From positions 1 through 7,081 of the forward strand of contig CALFHW010000117.1 of assembly GCA_937876695.1 (NCBI GenBank): DNA of 7,081 nt, written 5' to 3'. The position numbers and the translations under genes were made by a program. Below the pieces are notes generated by a model. The model searched no databases and was not told the DNA's origin. It was given only the letters and a program-made list of their open reading frames with translations. Below are positions 1-5,919 of the stretch, one piece after another (the stretch's first letter is position 1; every line of letters begins with the position of its first letter). The DNA comes from an uncultured bacterium. Its GTDB lineage: Bacteria > Patescibacteriota > Dojkabacteria > CALFHW01.

Positions 1-69
1 ATTTTGCTGTCTAAGACCATAAATAACTTTTTCCAGATTTTGATTGATTTTTTCTAAGTCAGATTCCAT
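1..69 (-). CDS. Partial hypothetical protein, N-terminal 23 codons only
   Basis: An open frame runs from an ATG at 69 off the left edge without a stop. The visible residues (MESDLEKINQNLEKVIYGLR and onward) are polar and helical, with leucine/isoleucine spacing that suggests an amphipathic helix or coiled coil. Too little is visible to name a family. An extended -10 box lies 8 nt before the ATG and there is no clear Shine-Dalgarno sequence, so the mRNA would be nearly leaderless, as for other genes here. It is transcribed divergently from the first VOC gene. The reading rests on the open frame and the promoter. Confidence 0.5.
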   Translation of the reverse strand, partial: MESDLEKINQNLEKVIYGLRQQN

Positions 70-77
70 ATCTCACA

Positions 78-86
78 ATCATAACA
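78..86 (-). promoter_or_regulatory. Extended -10 promoter of the left-edge gene
   Basis: On the minus strand the sequence reads TGTTATGAT, an extended -10 (TGn followed by TATGAT, 5 of 6 to consensus). Eight bases separate it from the ATG at 69, so transcription should start at or within about 3 nt of the start codon. No good -35 is visible, as expected for an extended -10 promoter. Confidence 0.5.
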
Positions 87-111
87 GTTTATTGGCTAAT
101 TATAGTTTATT
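86..111 (+). repeat. Direct repeat AGTTTATT in the divergent intergenic region
   Basis: The octamer AGTTTATT occurs at 86-93 and again at 104-111, 18 bp apart, in the region between the two divergent start codons. Its first copy abuts the extended -10 of the minus-strand gene. It could be a pair of regulator half-sites, but AT-rich octamers recur by chance, so the functional reading is weak. Confidence 0.25.
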
Positions 112-158
112 TGTGGATGGCAAGCCCCGGTAATTCAGATAATTTGTCTATATTGAGA

Positions 159-164
159 TATAAT
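159..164 (+). promoter_or_regulatory. -10 box of the first VOC gene
   Basis: A perfect TATAAT ends 6 nt before the ATG at 171. The usual -10 to start-site distance puts the first transcribed base on or next to the A of that ATG, so a leaderless mRNA is predicted. No convincing -35 hexamer or TGn extension is visible. Confidence 0.5.
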
Positions 165-170
165 CTAGTA

Positions 171-599
171 ATGAACAAACTTCGTTTGGGACATGTCGCT
201 ATCAGGGTAAAAGATATTGCCAAAGCATTGCAGTTTTATTGTGATGGGTTGGGCTTAATTGAGGCATTTCGCATTCACAACGACGATGACAGCCTTAGAA
301 TAGTCTATTTGCATATTAGTGAGAACCAATACCTGGAACTTTGTCTAGGTGGTGACGAACGGGCAGACTTTGATGATGCAAAGACATTAGGTGTTCGTCA
401 CATATCGTTTACAGTAGATGACATCGAGCAGTTCAAATCAGATGCAGAGCAACGAGGCGTAGTTTTTGACTCTGAAATTCTGAAATTGCGAGACAATAAT
501 CTCACTGCATTCTTATTTGATCTCGAGGGCAATAAGCTTGAAATTGTAGAAGTCAGCCCTGATTCTCCGCATCAGAAGTTTCAAGATTCGCAGACGTAA
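171..599 (+). CDS. VOC family protein (glyoxalase/bleomycin resistance-like)
   Basis: This 142-residue protein has the two beta-alpha-beta-beta-beta modules of the vicinal oxygen chelate fold. The first module opens with GHVAIRV and DIAKALQFY; the second opens with GVRHISFTVDDI and closes with DLEGNKLEIVE. The four canonical metal ligands are all in place: His8, Glu56, His77 and Glu124. The fold binds a divalent metal and acts as glyoxalase, ring-cleaving dioxygenase, thiol transferase (FosA type) or drug-binding protein. The substrate cannot be read from sequence, but an intact ligand set argues for a metal-dependent enzyme in the cytoplasm. The frame also opens at a TTG at 111, but that extension would cover the TATAAT at 159-164, and family homology begins at Met 171. 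No ribosome site precedes it. A polar tail of about 15 residues follows the fold. Confidence 0.9.
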   Translation: MNKLRLGHVAIRVKDIAKALQFYCDGLGLIEAFRIHNDDDSLRIVYLHISENQYLELCLGGDERADFDDAKTLGVRHISFTVDDIEQFKSDAEQRGVVFDSEILKLRDNNLTAFLFDLEGNKLEIVEVSPDSPHQKFQDSQT

Positions 600-628
600 T
601 ATCTCGTTTATGATAATCTGAGATATTA
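597..628. promoter_or_regulatory. 9-bp inverted repeat flanking a -10 candidate
   Basis: TAATATCTC at 597-605 and GAGATATTA at 620-628 are perfect inverted repeats 14 bp apart. The left arm begins with the stop codon of the upstream VOC gene. The spacer and the edge of the right arm hold TATGAT (609-614) and the overlapping GATAAT (612-617), either of which could be the -10 of the next gene. A symmetrical site around a -10 is the layout of a repressor operator. It is too AT-rich, and lacks the U-run, to be an intrinsic terminator. Confidence 0.45.
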
Positions 629-636
629 ATCTAACT

Positions 637-641
637 AGGAG
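637..641 (+). promoter_or_regulatory. Shine-Dalgarno site of the second VOC gene
   Basis: AGGAG lies 6 nt before the ATG at 648, an ideal spacing. It is one of the few clear ribosome binding sites in the window and fixes this start. It shows that the host does use Shine-Dalgarno initiation when a leader exists. Confidence 0.75.
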
Positions 642-647
642 ATTCAT

Positions 648-1139
648 ATGCGGAAAATAGTAACTTTCCTTTGGTTTAATGATCAGGCAAAAGAAGCGGT
701 CGATCTGTATCTGTCGCTATTTGAAGATGCAAAAATTGTAAACACATCTTATCTCACGGAGTCAGTAGCCAAAGAAGCTGGCAAGAAAGCTGGTGATATT
801 TCGACAATTGACTTTGAACTCCATGGCCAAAATTTCACTGCGCTAAACGGCGGTCCGGTGTTTACTTTCAGCGAGGCTACCTCAATAGCGGTAAATTGCA
901 AAGATCAGGCAGAGATTGATAGGCTTTGGGACGGGCTATCTGAAGGTGGCGAGATAATGTCTTGCGGATGGCTAAAAGATAAATTTGGCGTAACCTGGCA
1001 GATTATGCCAGAAAGTTTAGATGTCATGATGCGTGATCCAGACCATGCAAAAGCGGATAGGGTAAGCGCTGCTATGCTAAAGATGGATGGGAAACTGGAT
1101 CTAGCCGAGCTGGAAAGGGCATACAATAAGGCGGGGTAA
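648..1139 (+). CDS. VOC family protein, PhnB-like (3-dmu-9_3-mt domain)
   Basis: The 163-residue product matches the family annotated as 3-demethylubiquinone-9 3-methyltransferase-like or PhnB-like, a subgroup of the VOC fold. Recognisable blocks are an N-terminal TFLWFNDQAKEAVDLYLSLF, a central FTALNGGPVFTFSEA, and GEIMSCGWLKDKFGVTWQI, followed by a C-terminal helix holding a DPDHAKADR segment. The methyltransferase name is a historical label and is not a reliable function; members are small cytoplasmic proteins that mostly lack a demonstrated activity. The start is fixed by AGGAG 6 nt upstream. By hand count of one 60-base sample its GC is about 50%, higher than the next gene, although the two encode related folds. 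Confidence 0.88.
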   Translation: MRKIVTFLWFNDQAKEAVDLYLSLFEDAKIVNTSYLTESVAKEAGKKAGDISTIDFELHGQNFTALNGGPVFTFSEATSIAVNCKDQAEIDRLWDGLSEGGEIMSCGWLKDKFGVTWQIMPESLDVMMRDPDHAKADRVSAAMLKMDGKLDLAELERAYNKAG

Positions 1140-1151
1140 GCTTTGAAGCTG

Positions 1152-1165
1152 TGACATCATTGTCA
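1152..1165. promoter_or_regulatory. TGACA-N4-TGTCA palindrome overlapping a -35
   Basis: TGACA (1152-1156) and TGTCA (1161-1165) form an inverted repeat with a 4-bp centre. The right arm forms most of the TTGTCA -35 hexamer. TGACAT recurs at 1180-1185, next to the -10. The arrangement would let a dimeric regulator cover the promoter of the third VOC gene. Five-base arms are short, so chance remains possible. Confidence 0.35.
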
Positions 1166-1188
1166 AACCAGCAATAATCTGACATTAT
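1160..1188 (+). promoter_or_regulatory. Promoter of the third VOC gene (TTGTCA-N17-CATTAT)
   Basis: A -35 of TTGTCA at 1160-1165 and a -10 of CATTAT at 1183-1188 are separated by exactly 17 bp. Six bases then lead to the ATG at 1195, so a leaderless transcript is predicted. An alternative -10, AATAAT at 1173-1178, would give a leader of roughly 15 nt without a ribosome site. Confidence 0.45.
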
Positions 1189-1194
1189 TAAATT

Positions 1195-1566
1195 ATGATA
1201 AAAATAAATCCTTGGATCAACTTTAACGGGAATGCTGAAGCAGCATTCGATTTTTATAAATCAGTTTTTGGTGGGGAAGTTAGAAAAGTGCAAGATGGGA
1301 TGTTTATCCAATTACCTATTGGTGAACACAATATGCTGATTGCCAATAATGTCCCAGAAGGAATGGGGCAAGTAAACGAAAATGAAAATAGAAGTAAAAT
1401 AGCAATAACTACAGACAGTAAAGAGGAGGCAGACAGAATATTCAATGGCCTATCAGCTGGTGGCAGCGTAGAAGTACCTATGAGTAATGGAATGGGTTCA
1501 TACATGGGGATGTTTAGAGATAAATACGGCATTGAGTGGATAATTGAGTTTGCCCCAAGTAAATAG
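1195..1566 (+). CDS. VOC family protein, PhnB-like, short form
   Basis: This 123-residue protein is a single VOC unit of the PhnB-like type. It opens with INPWINFNGNAEAAFDFYKS, followed by VFGGEVRK, and ends with the block GSYMGMFRDKYGIEWIIEF. The paired segments EEADRIFNGLSAGG and MGMFRDKYGIEW correspond to DRLWDGLSEGG and CGWLKDKFGVTW of the gene before it, so the two are clearly of one family. Catalytic activity is unproven for most such proteins. It is AT-rich (about one third GC in a 60-base sample), unlike the upstream paralogue, which suggests separate acquisition rather than recent tandem duplication. No Shine-Dalgarno sequence precedes the ATG. The next gene starts 28 bp after its stop. 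Confidence 0.87.
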   Translation: MIKINPWINFNGNAEAAFDFYKSVFGGEVRKVQDGMFIQLPIGEHNMLIANNVPEGMGQVNENENRSKIAITTDSKEEADRIFNGLSAGGSVEVPMSNGMGSYMGMFRDKYGIEWIIEFAPSK

Positions 1567-1577
1567 TTCAATAGCTG

Positions 1578-1586
1578 TGCTATAAT
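1578..1586 (+). promoter_or_regulatory. Extended -10 promoter of the 250-residue gene
   Basis: TGCTATAAT is a perfect extended -10 (TGn plus TATAAT). It lies in the 28-bp gap after the third VOC gene and ends 8 nt before the ATG at 1595. There is no Shine-Dalgarno sequence in the gap, so a near-leaderless transcript is expected even though the gene could also be read through from upstream. Confidence 0.6.
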
Positions 1587-1594
1587 CGCTATTC

Positions 1595-2347
1595 ATGTCG
1601 CCTACTGAATTTCTACGCCTAGAATCTGGTCCGTATTTCCCAGAGCAAGTATCTATAGTATCCAACTGGCTTAATAATCCAAGCACTTCACAAAACCTAC
1701 AAAAAATTATTGAAGGTCGTTACTTGCTGCATACCGCCGAGCGAAAGCGCCACTACGAAGGCAGAGAATTCGATAGAGATCCTGTCCCTGAGTTTTGGTT
1801 TGACCCTGCAAGTCTAGGTTTCTCGGAAATGTCTCTATGCCATTCAAATATATATTTACAACAGATTGGGGACGTGCCAACAGGTTTTGAAGTTCAAGTT
1901 GGCCTCGTGGTTATGCCAGGTGAGCCTTATGCCCAAGAACGCCAGCACTATTGCTTGACCAACGGGATTCATATTGCTTGTATTACGCCCGCACAATGGG
2001 TGAACGCAGCACTAAAAGATTGGGAGAAACAAAGCTATGCATTTGCACCTGCAACAACACCCTGGCAAGCCAATGTAATGCGGGCAAAATTTATTGTGGA
2101 CCAACAATTAATTGATAATGGACTTGAACATCTCATTAGGAAACCAGGTTATTGTTCGCTCATCTTGGAGCAAATTACACGCGAGCTGGGTAATTGTGAA
2201 TTACTTCCATTTCCGTTACCATTCCCCGAAAATCAAAAGGGTGTGGGACAGCTAATGGTCGCAAATATAACAGCACTCCAATCAGTTGGCTTGAGCTATC
2301 ATTCATTCAAACCATTCTCTCCAGATCTATACAGGTTCTTAAGATAG
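1595..2347 (+). CDS. Hypothetical protein, 250 residues, family not recognised
   Basis: I do not recognise this protein. It has no signal peptide, no membrane segment and no familiar nucleotide-binding motif, so it is probably a soluble cytoplasmic protein. It is rich in aromatic residues and proline. Visible blocks include LHTAERKRHYEGREFDRDP, then PEFWFDPASLGF near residues 65-76, a hydrophobic FEVQVGLVVMPGEPY and, later, NGIHIACITPAQWVNAAL, which look like strands followed by a helix. The C-terminal third holds a PFPLPFPENQKG loop. The start is set by an extended -10 only 8 nt upstream, and it ends facing the convergent gene at 2436-2834 across an 88-bp gap with no clear terminator. The frame has normal codon use and sensible protein composition, so it is very likely a real gene. 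Confidence 0.75.
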   Translation: MSPTEFLRLESGPYFPEQVSIVSNWLNNPSTSQNLQKIIEGRYLLHTAERKRHYEGREFDRDPVPEFWFDPASLGFSEMSLCHSNIYLQQIGDVPTGFEVQVGLVVMPGEPYAQERQHYCLTNGIHIACITPAQWVNAALKDWEKQSYAFAPATTPWQANVMRAKFIVDQQLIDNGLEHLIRKPGYCSLILEQITRELGNCELLPFPLPFPENQKGVGQLMVANITALQSVGLSYHSFKPFSPDLYRFLR

Positions 2348-2435
2348 TATTGTTTAATTTGAAGCACGCGGTTTCTATAGATTTAAACTTCCTAGAGTTA
2401 TTTTCTACCGAAGGTCTGCTTCTTAGCTAACTATA

Positions 2436-2834
2436 TTATTCTAACAAATGACAGGCAGCAACTGAGCTCGCATAGTCATATTTTGTCCCTTGAGCTTTAG
2501 CAAAATTCATAATAACTTGATTTAACTTATAAGCATCCAAGTCAATAAAATATCCCCTGCCATGGACCATCTGAAAGCGCTCTGCTAAAGTTGATGGCAA
2601 ACTAGGAATCGGGTCTGCTTTTATCGCCGCAACATATGCTCCTTGACCGTCGCAATATACTTCCAGGTCTTGCTTATTGGGGTAATTTACAGCATAAGTG
2701 AACAACTGGTCATTACTTTGGACACCAGCTACTCGCCCACTGGAATTGTGCGTAACATTACTAGTAAGGAGGCCTGTTAATACTATCAAAGCAGAGAAGG
2801 CAAATATACCAACTGCATAAAAATATTTACTCAT
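2436..2834 (-). CDS. Small exported or membrane-anchored protein with two cysteines
   Basis: This 132-residue protein has an N-terminal hydrophobic segment (about residues 4-24) after a short start MSKYFY, with one lysine on the cytoplasmic side. It could be a signal peptide or an N-terminal anchor. The remainder is predicted to lie outside the membrane. Only two cysteines occur, Cys61 in EVYCDGQG and Cys128 in AACHLLE at the very end; one disulphide joining the middle to the C-terminus is plausible. No family is recognised. The start is supported by GGGAG (2839-2843) 4 nt upstream and by a near-consensus promoter, so it has its own leader of about 30 nt, unlike most neighbours. Confidence 0.75.
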   Translation of the reverse strand: MSKYFYAVGIFAFSALIVLTGLLTSNVTHNSSGRVAGVQSNDQLFTYAVNYPNKQDLEVYCDGQGAYVAAIKADPIPSLPSTLAERFQMVHGRGYFIDLDAYKLNQVIMNFAKAQGTKYDYASSVAACHLLE

Positions 2835-2838
2835 ATAT

Positions 2839-2843
2839 CTCCC
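2839..2843 (-). promoter_or_regulatory. Shine-Dalgarno site of the small exported protein
   Basis: GGGAG on the minus strand ends 4 nt before the ATG at 2834, a slightly short but workable spacing. It supports this start and contrasts with the leaderless pattern of most genes here. Confidence 0.55.
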
Positions 2844-2871
2844 TGTATATAATAAATAGAATTTCTAACTG

Positions 2872-2899
2872 ATTATACTACTTTATTCCAGTTTGGCAA
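2872..2899 (-). promoter_or_regulatory. Near-consensus promoter TTGCCA-N16-TATAAT
   Basis: On the minus strand TTGCCA (2894-2899) is followed after 16 bp by TATAAT (2872-2877), 5 of 6 and 6 of 6 matches to the primary sigma consensus. It is one of the best promoters in the window and predicts a start near 2865, giving a leader of about 30 nt before the ATG at 2834. Confidence 0.65.
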
Positions 2900-2992
2900 G
2901 ACCACTTTCAGCCGATAAGCCAGATTTGTATGGATGATCCGTTGTATGCAAATTCCCAACAGTAATTGGAGTAGTGCGTGCGGTAATATAAC

Positions 2993-3850
2993 CTACTTAG
3001 ATGAGGGCAGTTGATATTCACGCGCCAGCCGGGCAGAATACTCCACCATCTCCATCGCCTGTTTAAAGACTTCGGGGTCGGCAGGTTGCTTAACTGAAAT
3101 ACCGGTGTCTTGCCGCTCTTGCCAGCAAAAGTCGATAAGCGGGATCCATTTGGGATCGAGATGCTTTTTTGCCCAGTTCACGCCCTCTAGCTTTGAGGTC
3201 ACCCTGCCTTCGTGAAGATCTTGCAGCACACGGCAGGAATTCAACACAAAAAATGCCTGGTGGAATCGGTTATTGTATTTGGATCTAAACATCTCAACTT
3301 CTTTTCCCCGATTAACTAGATCATCGCGGATTTCCCGCCTTAAATCATTTGCTTCAATTTTCTGCATAAACGTCGCTGGCTCAGGTCCCAGTACCACCAC
3401 ACCTTTTTCTCTGAGCGCCCATCTGGTGGCTAAAGTGTTGTCATGCCCGGATTTCTCCATTGTCTTGCTACCATTGTCAAAGTACCATAGATCCCTGTCC
3501 TCTGCGGTATTTGGTCCTTCTGCAGTATAGGGCGATGAATTCTTAAGCAGTTGCTGCTTAGGAAAGAACGAGTACTCAAAGTGTTTTACCCAGCTTGAAT
3601 CTTGGTTATATGTATTTGTATGCACTGCTTGTGCAGCTTGTAACTCTGCCTCATTCAGCGCTCTTTCCGTAACCACAATGAAATCAATGTCGCTAGTTAG
3701 GTCAAAGTCTCCGATGGCCAGCGAGCCAGTTAGATATAATCCTGTGAAATTTTCTTTGAGGGCGGCTTTTAACTCCTGGGCGTGGCGTTTTAGCACTGCG
3801 TCGAGTTCAGGGTAGGGTGTCAATGATTTTTCGTTCATAGTAGTTGTCAT
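2993..3850 (-). CDS. Aminoglycoside nucleotidyltransferase, ANT(3'')/AadA-like
   Basis: The 285-residue protein has an N-terminal nucleotidyltransferase domain and a C-terminal AadA-type helical domain. The signature is GSLAIGDFDLTSDIDFIVV: Gly42-Ser43 bind the nucleotide phosphates and Asp54 and Asp56 are the metal-binding carboxylates. Glu92 in the HFEYSFFP segment is placed like the catalytic base of ANT(3'')(9). The block REKGVVVLGPEPATF and the later VLNSCRVLQDLHEGRVTSK and VNWAKKHL follow the order seen in AadA. Members adenylylate streptomycin and/or spectinomycin; many chromosomal homologues have no proven drug substrate, so resistance is inference. Length is about 20 residues over AadA. 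Met1 lies 4 nt after the upstream stop, whereas Met5 at 3838 lies just after an extended -10, so two starts are possible. Confidence 0.87.
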   Translation of the reverse strand: MTTTMNEKSLTPYPELDAVLKRHAQELKAALKENFTGLYLTGSLAIGDFDLTSDIDFIVVTERALNEAELQAAQAVHTNTYNQDSSWVKHFEYSFFPKQQLLKNSSPYTAEGPNTAEDRDLWYFDNGSKTMEKSGHDNTLATRWALREKGVVVLGPEPATFMQKIEANDLRREIRDDLVNRGKEVEMFRSKYNNRFHQAFFVLNSCRVLQDLHEGRVTSKLEGVNWAKKHLDPKWIPLIDFCWQERQDTGISVKQPADPEVFKQAMEMVEYSARLAREYQLPSSK

Positions 3851-3857
3851 TATATCA
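3849..3857 (-). promoter_or_regulatory. Extended -10 overlapping an upstream stop codon
   Basis: The minus strand reads TGATATAAT, a perfect TGn-TATAAT extended -10, whose TGA is also the stop codon of the preceding gene. Initiation about 7 nt downstream would fall near 3842, just before the second in-frame ATG (3838) and after the first (3850). A transcript from here would therefore use Met5, and read-through mRNA could use Met1. Confidence 0.45.
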
Positions 3858-4595
3858 AAGTGGCCTCCACTCAGAATTTCTATAAAACCAAATGCTCGCG
3901 TCTTCTACCTTTAGCCCGAAGTGATCTTTGATAGCGTAGCCTGGCGCTACTGCGAGGAATTCTAGCTCGGAGGTCAATTCATGTAGCTTCTGCCCTTCTG
4001 AGCTGAACACACAATTATCAGTCATAGAAATGCCGTTAGGGTAGTCTTTTATCCCGGTCAAAAGCAGGTATTTGTCATACCAAGCTGCGCGCAAATTGTT
4101 GCAGGGCAGCTCGCCATCTATTTCAAATTCTTTGTCCAATGATATGTCATAGATAAAACTCTTACTTTCATTTCTTAAGTACAGCAGCCCATTATCTAGA
4201 TTAATAGGGGTTGAGTCAGGGTAGGGATTAACAATTCCCGAATAAAACCTTACCCTTTGCCCGTCGCGGTAAATATCGTAGGTAAACGACTCCGAGGCAT
4301 ATCCGCAGATCACTTTGTATACTTTTATCTCGGTATCTTCGTAGCGCAGCGTATCAGCGAGAGGAAGCGCCGCGGCCTGCGGGTCTAAATCATCCCCCGG
4401 GCACTCGCTCACATATGGCGTTTCCACATTCGCAGGCGCGGCAGCTGAACCCATCTGGGCCGCAGGGAAAGTAGGGGTGCTAGGGGCTGACGAATAAGCG
4501 TATTGCAAAAGCCTGTAGCCCAAGTAAACTGTCAAGATAGCCGTCACCAGAATGAATAGGACTAGAATGTAGCGCGGTTTTAAAAGCTCTTTCAT
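3855..4595 (-). CDS. Single-pass exported protein with Ala/Pro linker and four cysteines
   Basis: The 246-residue protein begins with a basic stretch (MKELLKPR), a hydrophobic helix at about residues 9-31, and then a low-complexity linker rich in Ala, Pro, Ser and Thr (about 35-60). The rest should lie outside the membrane. It contains four cysteines, Cys65, Cys97, Cys165 and Cys195, enough for two disulphides. Repeating units such as GLLYLRNESKSFIYDISLDK look like paired strands and might be part of a beta-propeller, but this is a guess from periodicity. No family is recognised. It starts 40 bp after the NTPase stop, has a TATAAT 9 nt upstream and no ribosome site. Its composition is GC-rich compared with the NTPase (50-60% in two 60-base samples), so the two probably have different histories. 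Confidence 0.8.
   Translation of the reverse strand: MKELLKPRYILVLFILVTAILTVYLGYRLLQYAYSSAPSTPTFPAAQMGSAAAPANVETPYVSECPGDDLDPQAAALPLADTLRYEDTEIKVYKVICGYASESFTYDIYRDGQRVRFYSGIVNPYPDSTPINLDNGLLYLRNESKSFIYDISLDKEFEIDGELPCNNLRAAWYDKYLLLTGIKDYPNGISMTDNCVFSSEGQKLHELTSELEFLAVAPGYAIKDHFGLKVEDASIWFYRNSEWRPL
3859..3871. promoter_or_regulatory. Short palindrome AGTGG-CCT-CCACT
   Basis: Five-base arms with a 3-bp centre lie about 5 bp upstream of the extended -10 of the nucleotidyltransferase, inside the last codons of the preceding gene. The position suits an operator, but the sequence also encodes protein, so it may be coincidental. Confidence 0.25.
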
Positions 4596-4604
4596 ATTTA
4601 GCAG

Positions 4605-4610
4605 ATTATA
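4605..4610 (-). promoter_or_regulatory. -10 box of the four-cysteine exported protein
   Basis: TATAAT on the minus strand lies in the 40-bp gap after the NTPase stop and ends 9 nt before the ATG at 4595. No -35 or Shine-Dalgarno sequence is evident. A leader of 0-3 nt is predicted, so the gene need not depend on transcription from the NTPase. Confidence 0.5.
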
Positions 4611-4635
4611 GCGTGAGTGAGAAGAGCTTGGCTTA

Positions 4636-5919
4636 CTATTTCCCTAATCCTAGTAATTTGATCCAAAGATTTTCATATCCGATTCTGTTTTCAAAACCAG
4701 GGGTATTATGGCTATAAAAAGTACTACTATATGAGGTATTCCCGAGTTTGCAGAGATAATCTTTTTTTTCTTCTAAATAAAGCAAGTACAGCATTCCTCT
4801 AACTGGAAAAAGGTCCATCCCATTCTCCTGAACCTTAATATATAGGTCCTCGTCAATCAGCGGAACTAATTCTCTCATTTCAGTTTGGGAGAATACTCTT
4901 TTCGCCAATTCTCGAAGCCCTTTTAAGTTATCGGGTAAAACAGTTGTTTGACTGGCTAGAATTTTCTGAAATTGATAGAAGTCTCTAGTCGAAAACTTAT
5001 TTAATACAATCAGATGGCCAATTAGGAAGAAAATAGTTAAATATACAATGTCCTCCCTAGCGTAGTTGGTCGTATATTTCAAGGAGTGAATAAGGCTATG
5101 GATTAGATTCTTCTTATTCTCAAATTGGAATATTTCGGTACTGTAGAATTTATCAATATAACCATTGAAGTCAACGTCAGTGCCGTATCTCGCACGGTAA
5201 ATATTCTTAATATTGTATATGTCACCGACTAGAATAATTTTATCAAACCCGAATTTATTACTCTCGGTGTCCGTATCGCTATGTGCTGAGAATATATTTA
5301 GGATTCTAAAGATTTCACTCGGGTCAATCCGATCTAGATCATCTAGGATGAGTACACTTTTCTTACCATTAGACTTTTTCTTTAATAGTTCTGAAATTTT
5401 TTGGGAGATAGCGTCTTGTTTATAAATGGAGCCTTCTTCTCCTTCTATCTGTGCAATAAAGTTTTCAATCTCATTATCATTGCCTATGCTTTTTAGCTCC
5501 TCTAATATCTTATGGAAATTGGCAGCAAATTTCACATATTCACCCAAATGTGGGCTATTCTCTAGTATGCTGAGCATAACCTTTAGGCCCCTGCTTCCCA
5601 TATCTCGGGCAATATTTATAAGCCTTTCCTTTCCCAGATCTCCTTGAGAGACGAGCCTGATCAAGATATCATACTTGATGTACTCAAATATCTCAGAGTT
5701 TGAGGCTATCTGGTAGTTAATTGGAAAAAGGTGAATTGTGTAGTAATCGCTTTGGCTCTGCCCATGGTTAGGAGTAGTCCCAAAGAACTCCCTCAGAAAA
5801 TATGTCTTCCCAACACCAAAAATCCCAGAGAAAAATATTCGATTATTATCATCCGGCTCCAGGTGGCTTTTGAATTCATCAATATTAATAGCAATTTTTT
5901 TGTCGTCTTTTTTACTCAT
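4636..5919 (-). CDS. KAP-family-like P-loop NTPase
   Basis: The 427-residue protein has a Walker A loop GIFGVGKT (Gly32 to Thr39) and a Walker B strand with the DDLDR signature of KAP NTPases (KKSVLILDDLDRIDP, about 186-200). Further KAP-like elements are IILVGDIYNI (228-237), the YIDKFY segment (254-259), and STRDFYQF (310-317), which stands where KAP proteins carry an NPR-type motif. A hydrophobic helix at 291-306 precedes that motif. KAP NTPases include the phage T7 exclusion protein PifA and QatA of the Qat anti-phage system, so defence is plausible but unproven. A 37-codon ORF lies directly upstream, sharing an ATGA overlap. GAGG stands 10 nt before the ATG. The gene is AT-rich (about 28-37% GC in three 60-base samples), a sign of transfer. 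Confidence 0.82.
   Translation of the reverse strand: MSKKDDKKIAINIDEFKSHLEPDDNNRIFFSGIFGVGKTYFLREFFGTTPNHGQSQSDYYTIHLFPINYQIASNSEIFEYIKYDILIRLVSQGDLGKERLINIARDMGSRGLKVMLSILENSPHLGEYVKFAANFHKILEELKSIGNDNEIENFIAQIEGEEGSIYKQDAISQKISELLKKKSNGKKSVLILDDLDRIDPSEIFRILNIFSAHSDTDTESNKFGFDKIILVGDIYNIKNIYRARYGTDVDFNGYIDKFYSTEIFQFENKKNLIHSLIHSLKYTTNYAREDIVYLTIFFLIGHLIVLNKFSTRDFYQFQKILASQTTVLPDNLKGLRELAKRVFSQTEMRELVPLIDEDLYIKVQENGMDLFPVRGMLYLLYLEEKKDYLCKLGNTSYSSTFYSHNTPGFENRIGYENLWIKLLGLGK

Noticed and set aside
111..170. Upstream TTG start that lengthens the first VOC protein by 20 residues
   Set aside because: The extension includes the TATAAT at 159-164, has no family similarity, and the VOC fold starts normally just after Met 171.
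905..1126. Minus-strand open frame inside the second VOC gene
   Set aside because: Serine-rich, low-information product antisense to a clear family protein; it is a shadow of the real gene. The same holds for the antisense frames at 1254-1571, 3273-3530, 5213-5425, 5426-5647, 5731-5928 and 6685-6903.
1139..1150. AGCTT-TG-AAGCT palindrome after the second VOC gene
   Set aside because: The two-base loop and five-base arms do not make a terminator, there is no T-run, and it overlaps the stop codon.
2410..2422. GAAG-GTCTG-CTTC hairpin as a bidirectional terminator between the convergent genes
   Set aside because: A four-base-pair stem without a T-run on either side is too weak to call an intrinsic terminator; the 88-bp gap shows no better one.
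2955..2970. CCAA/TTGG hairpin after the nucleotidyltransferase
   Set aside because: The stem is four base pairs with a six-base loop and no T-tract, expected by chance.
2993..3850. Integron cassette with attC site around the AadA-like gene
   Set aside because: AadA genes are often cassette-borne, but I see no paired GTTRRRY/RYYYAAC core sites at either flank and no integrase.
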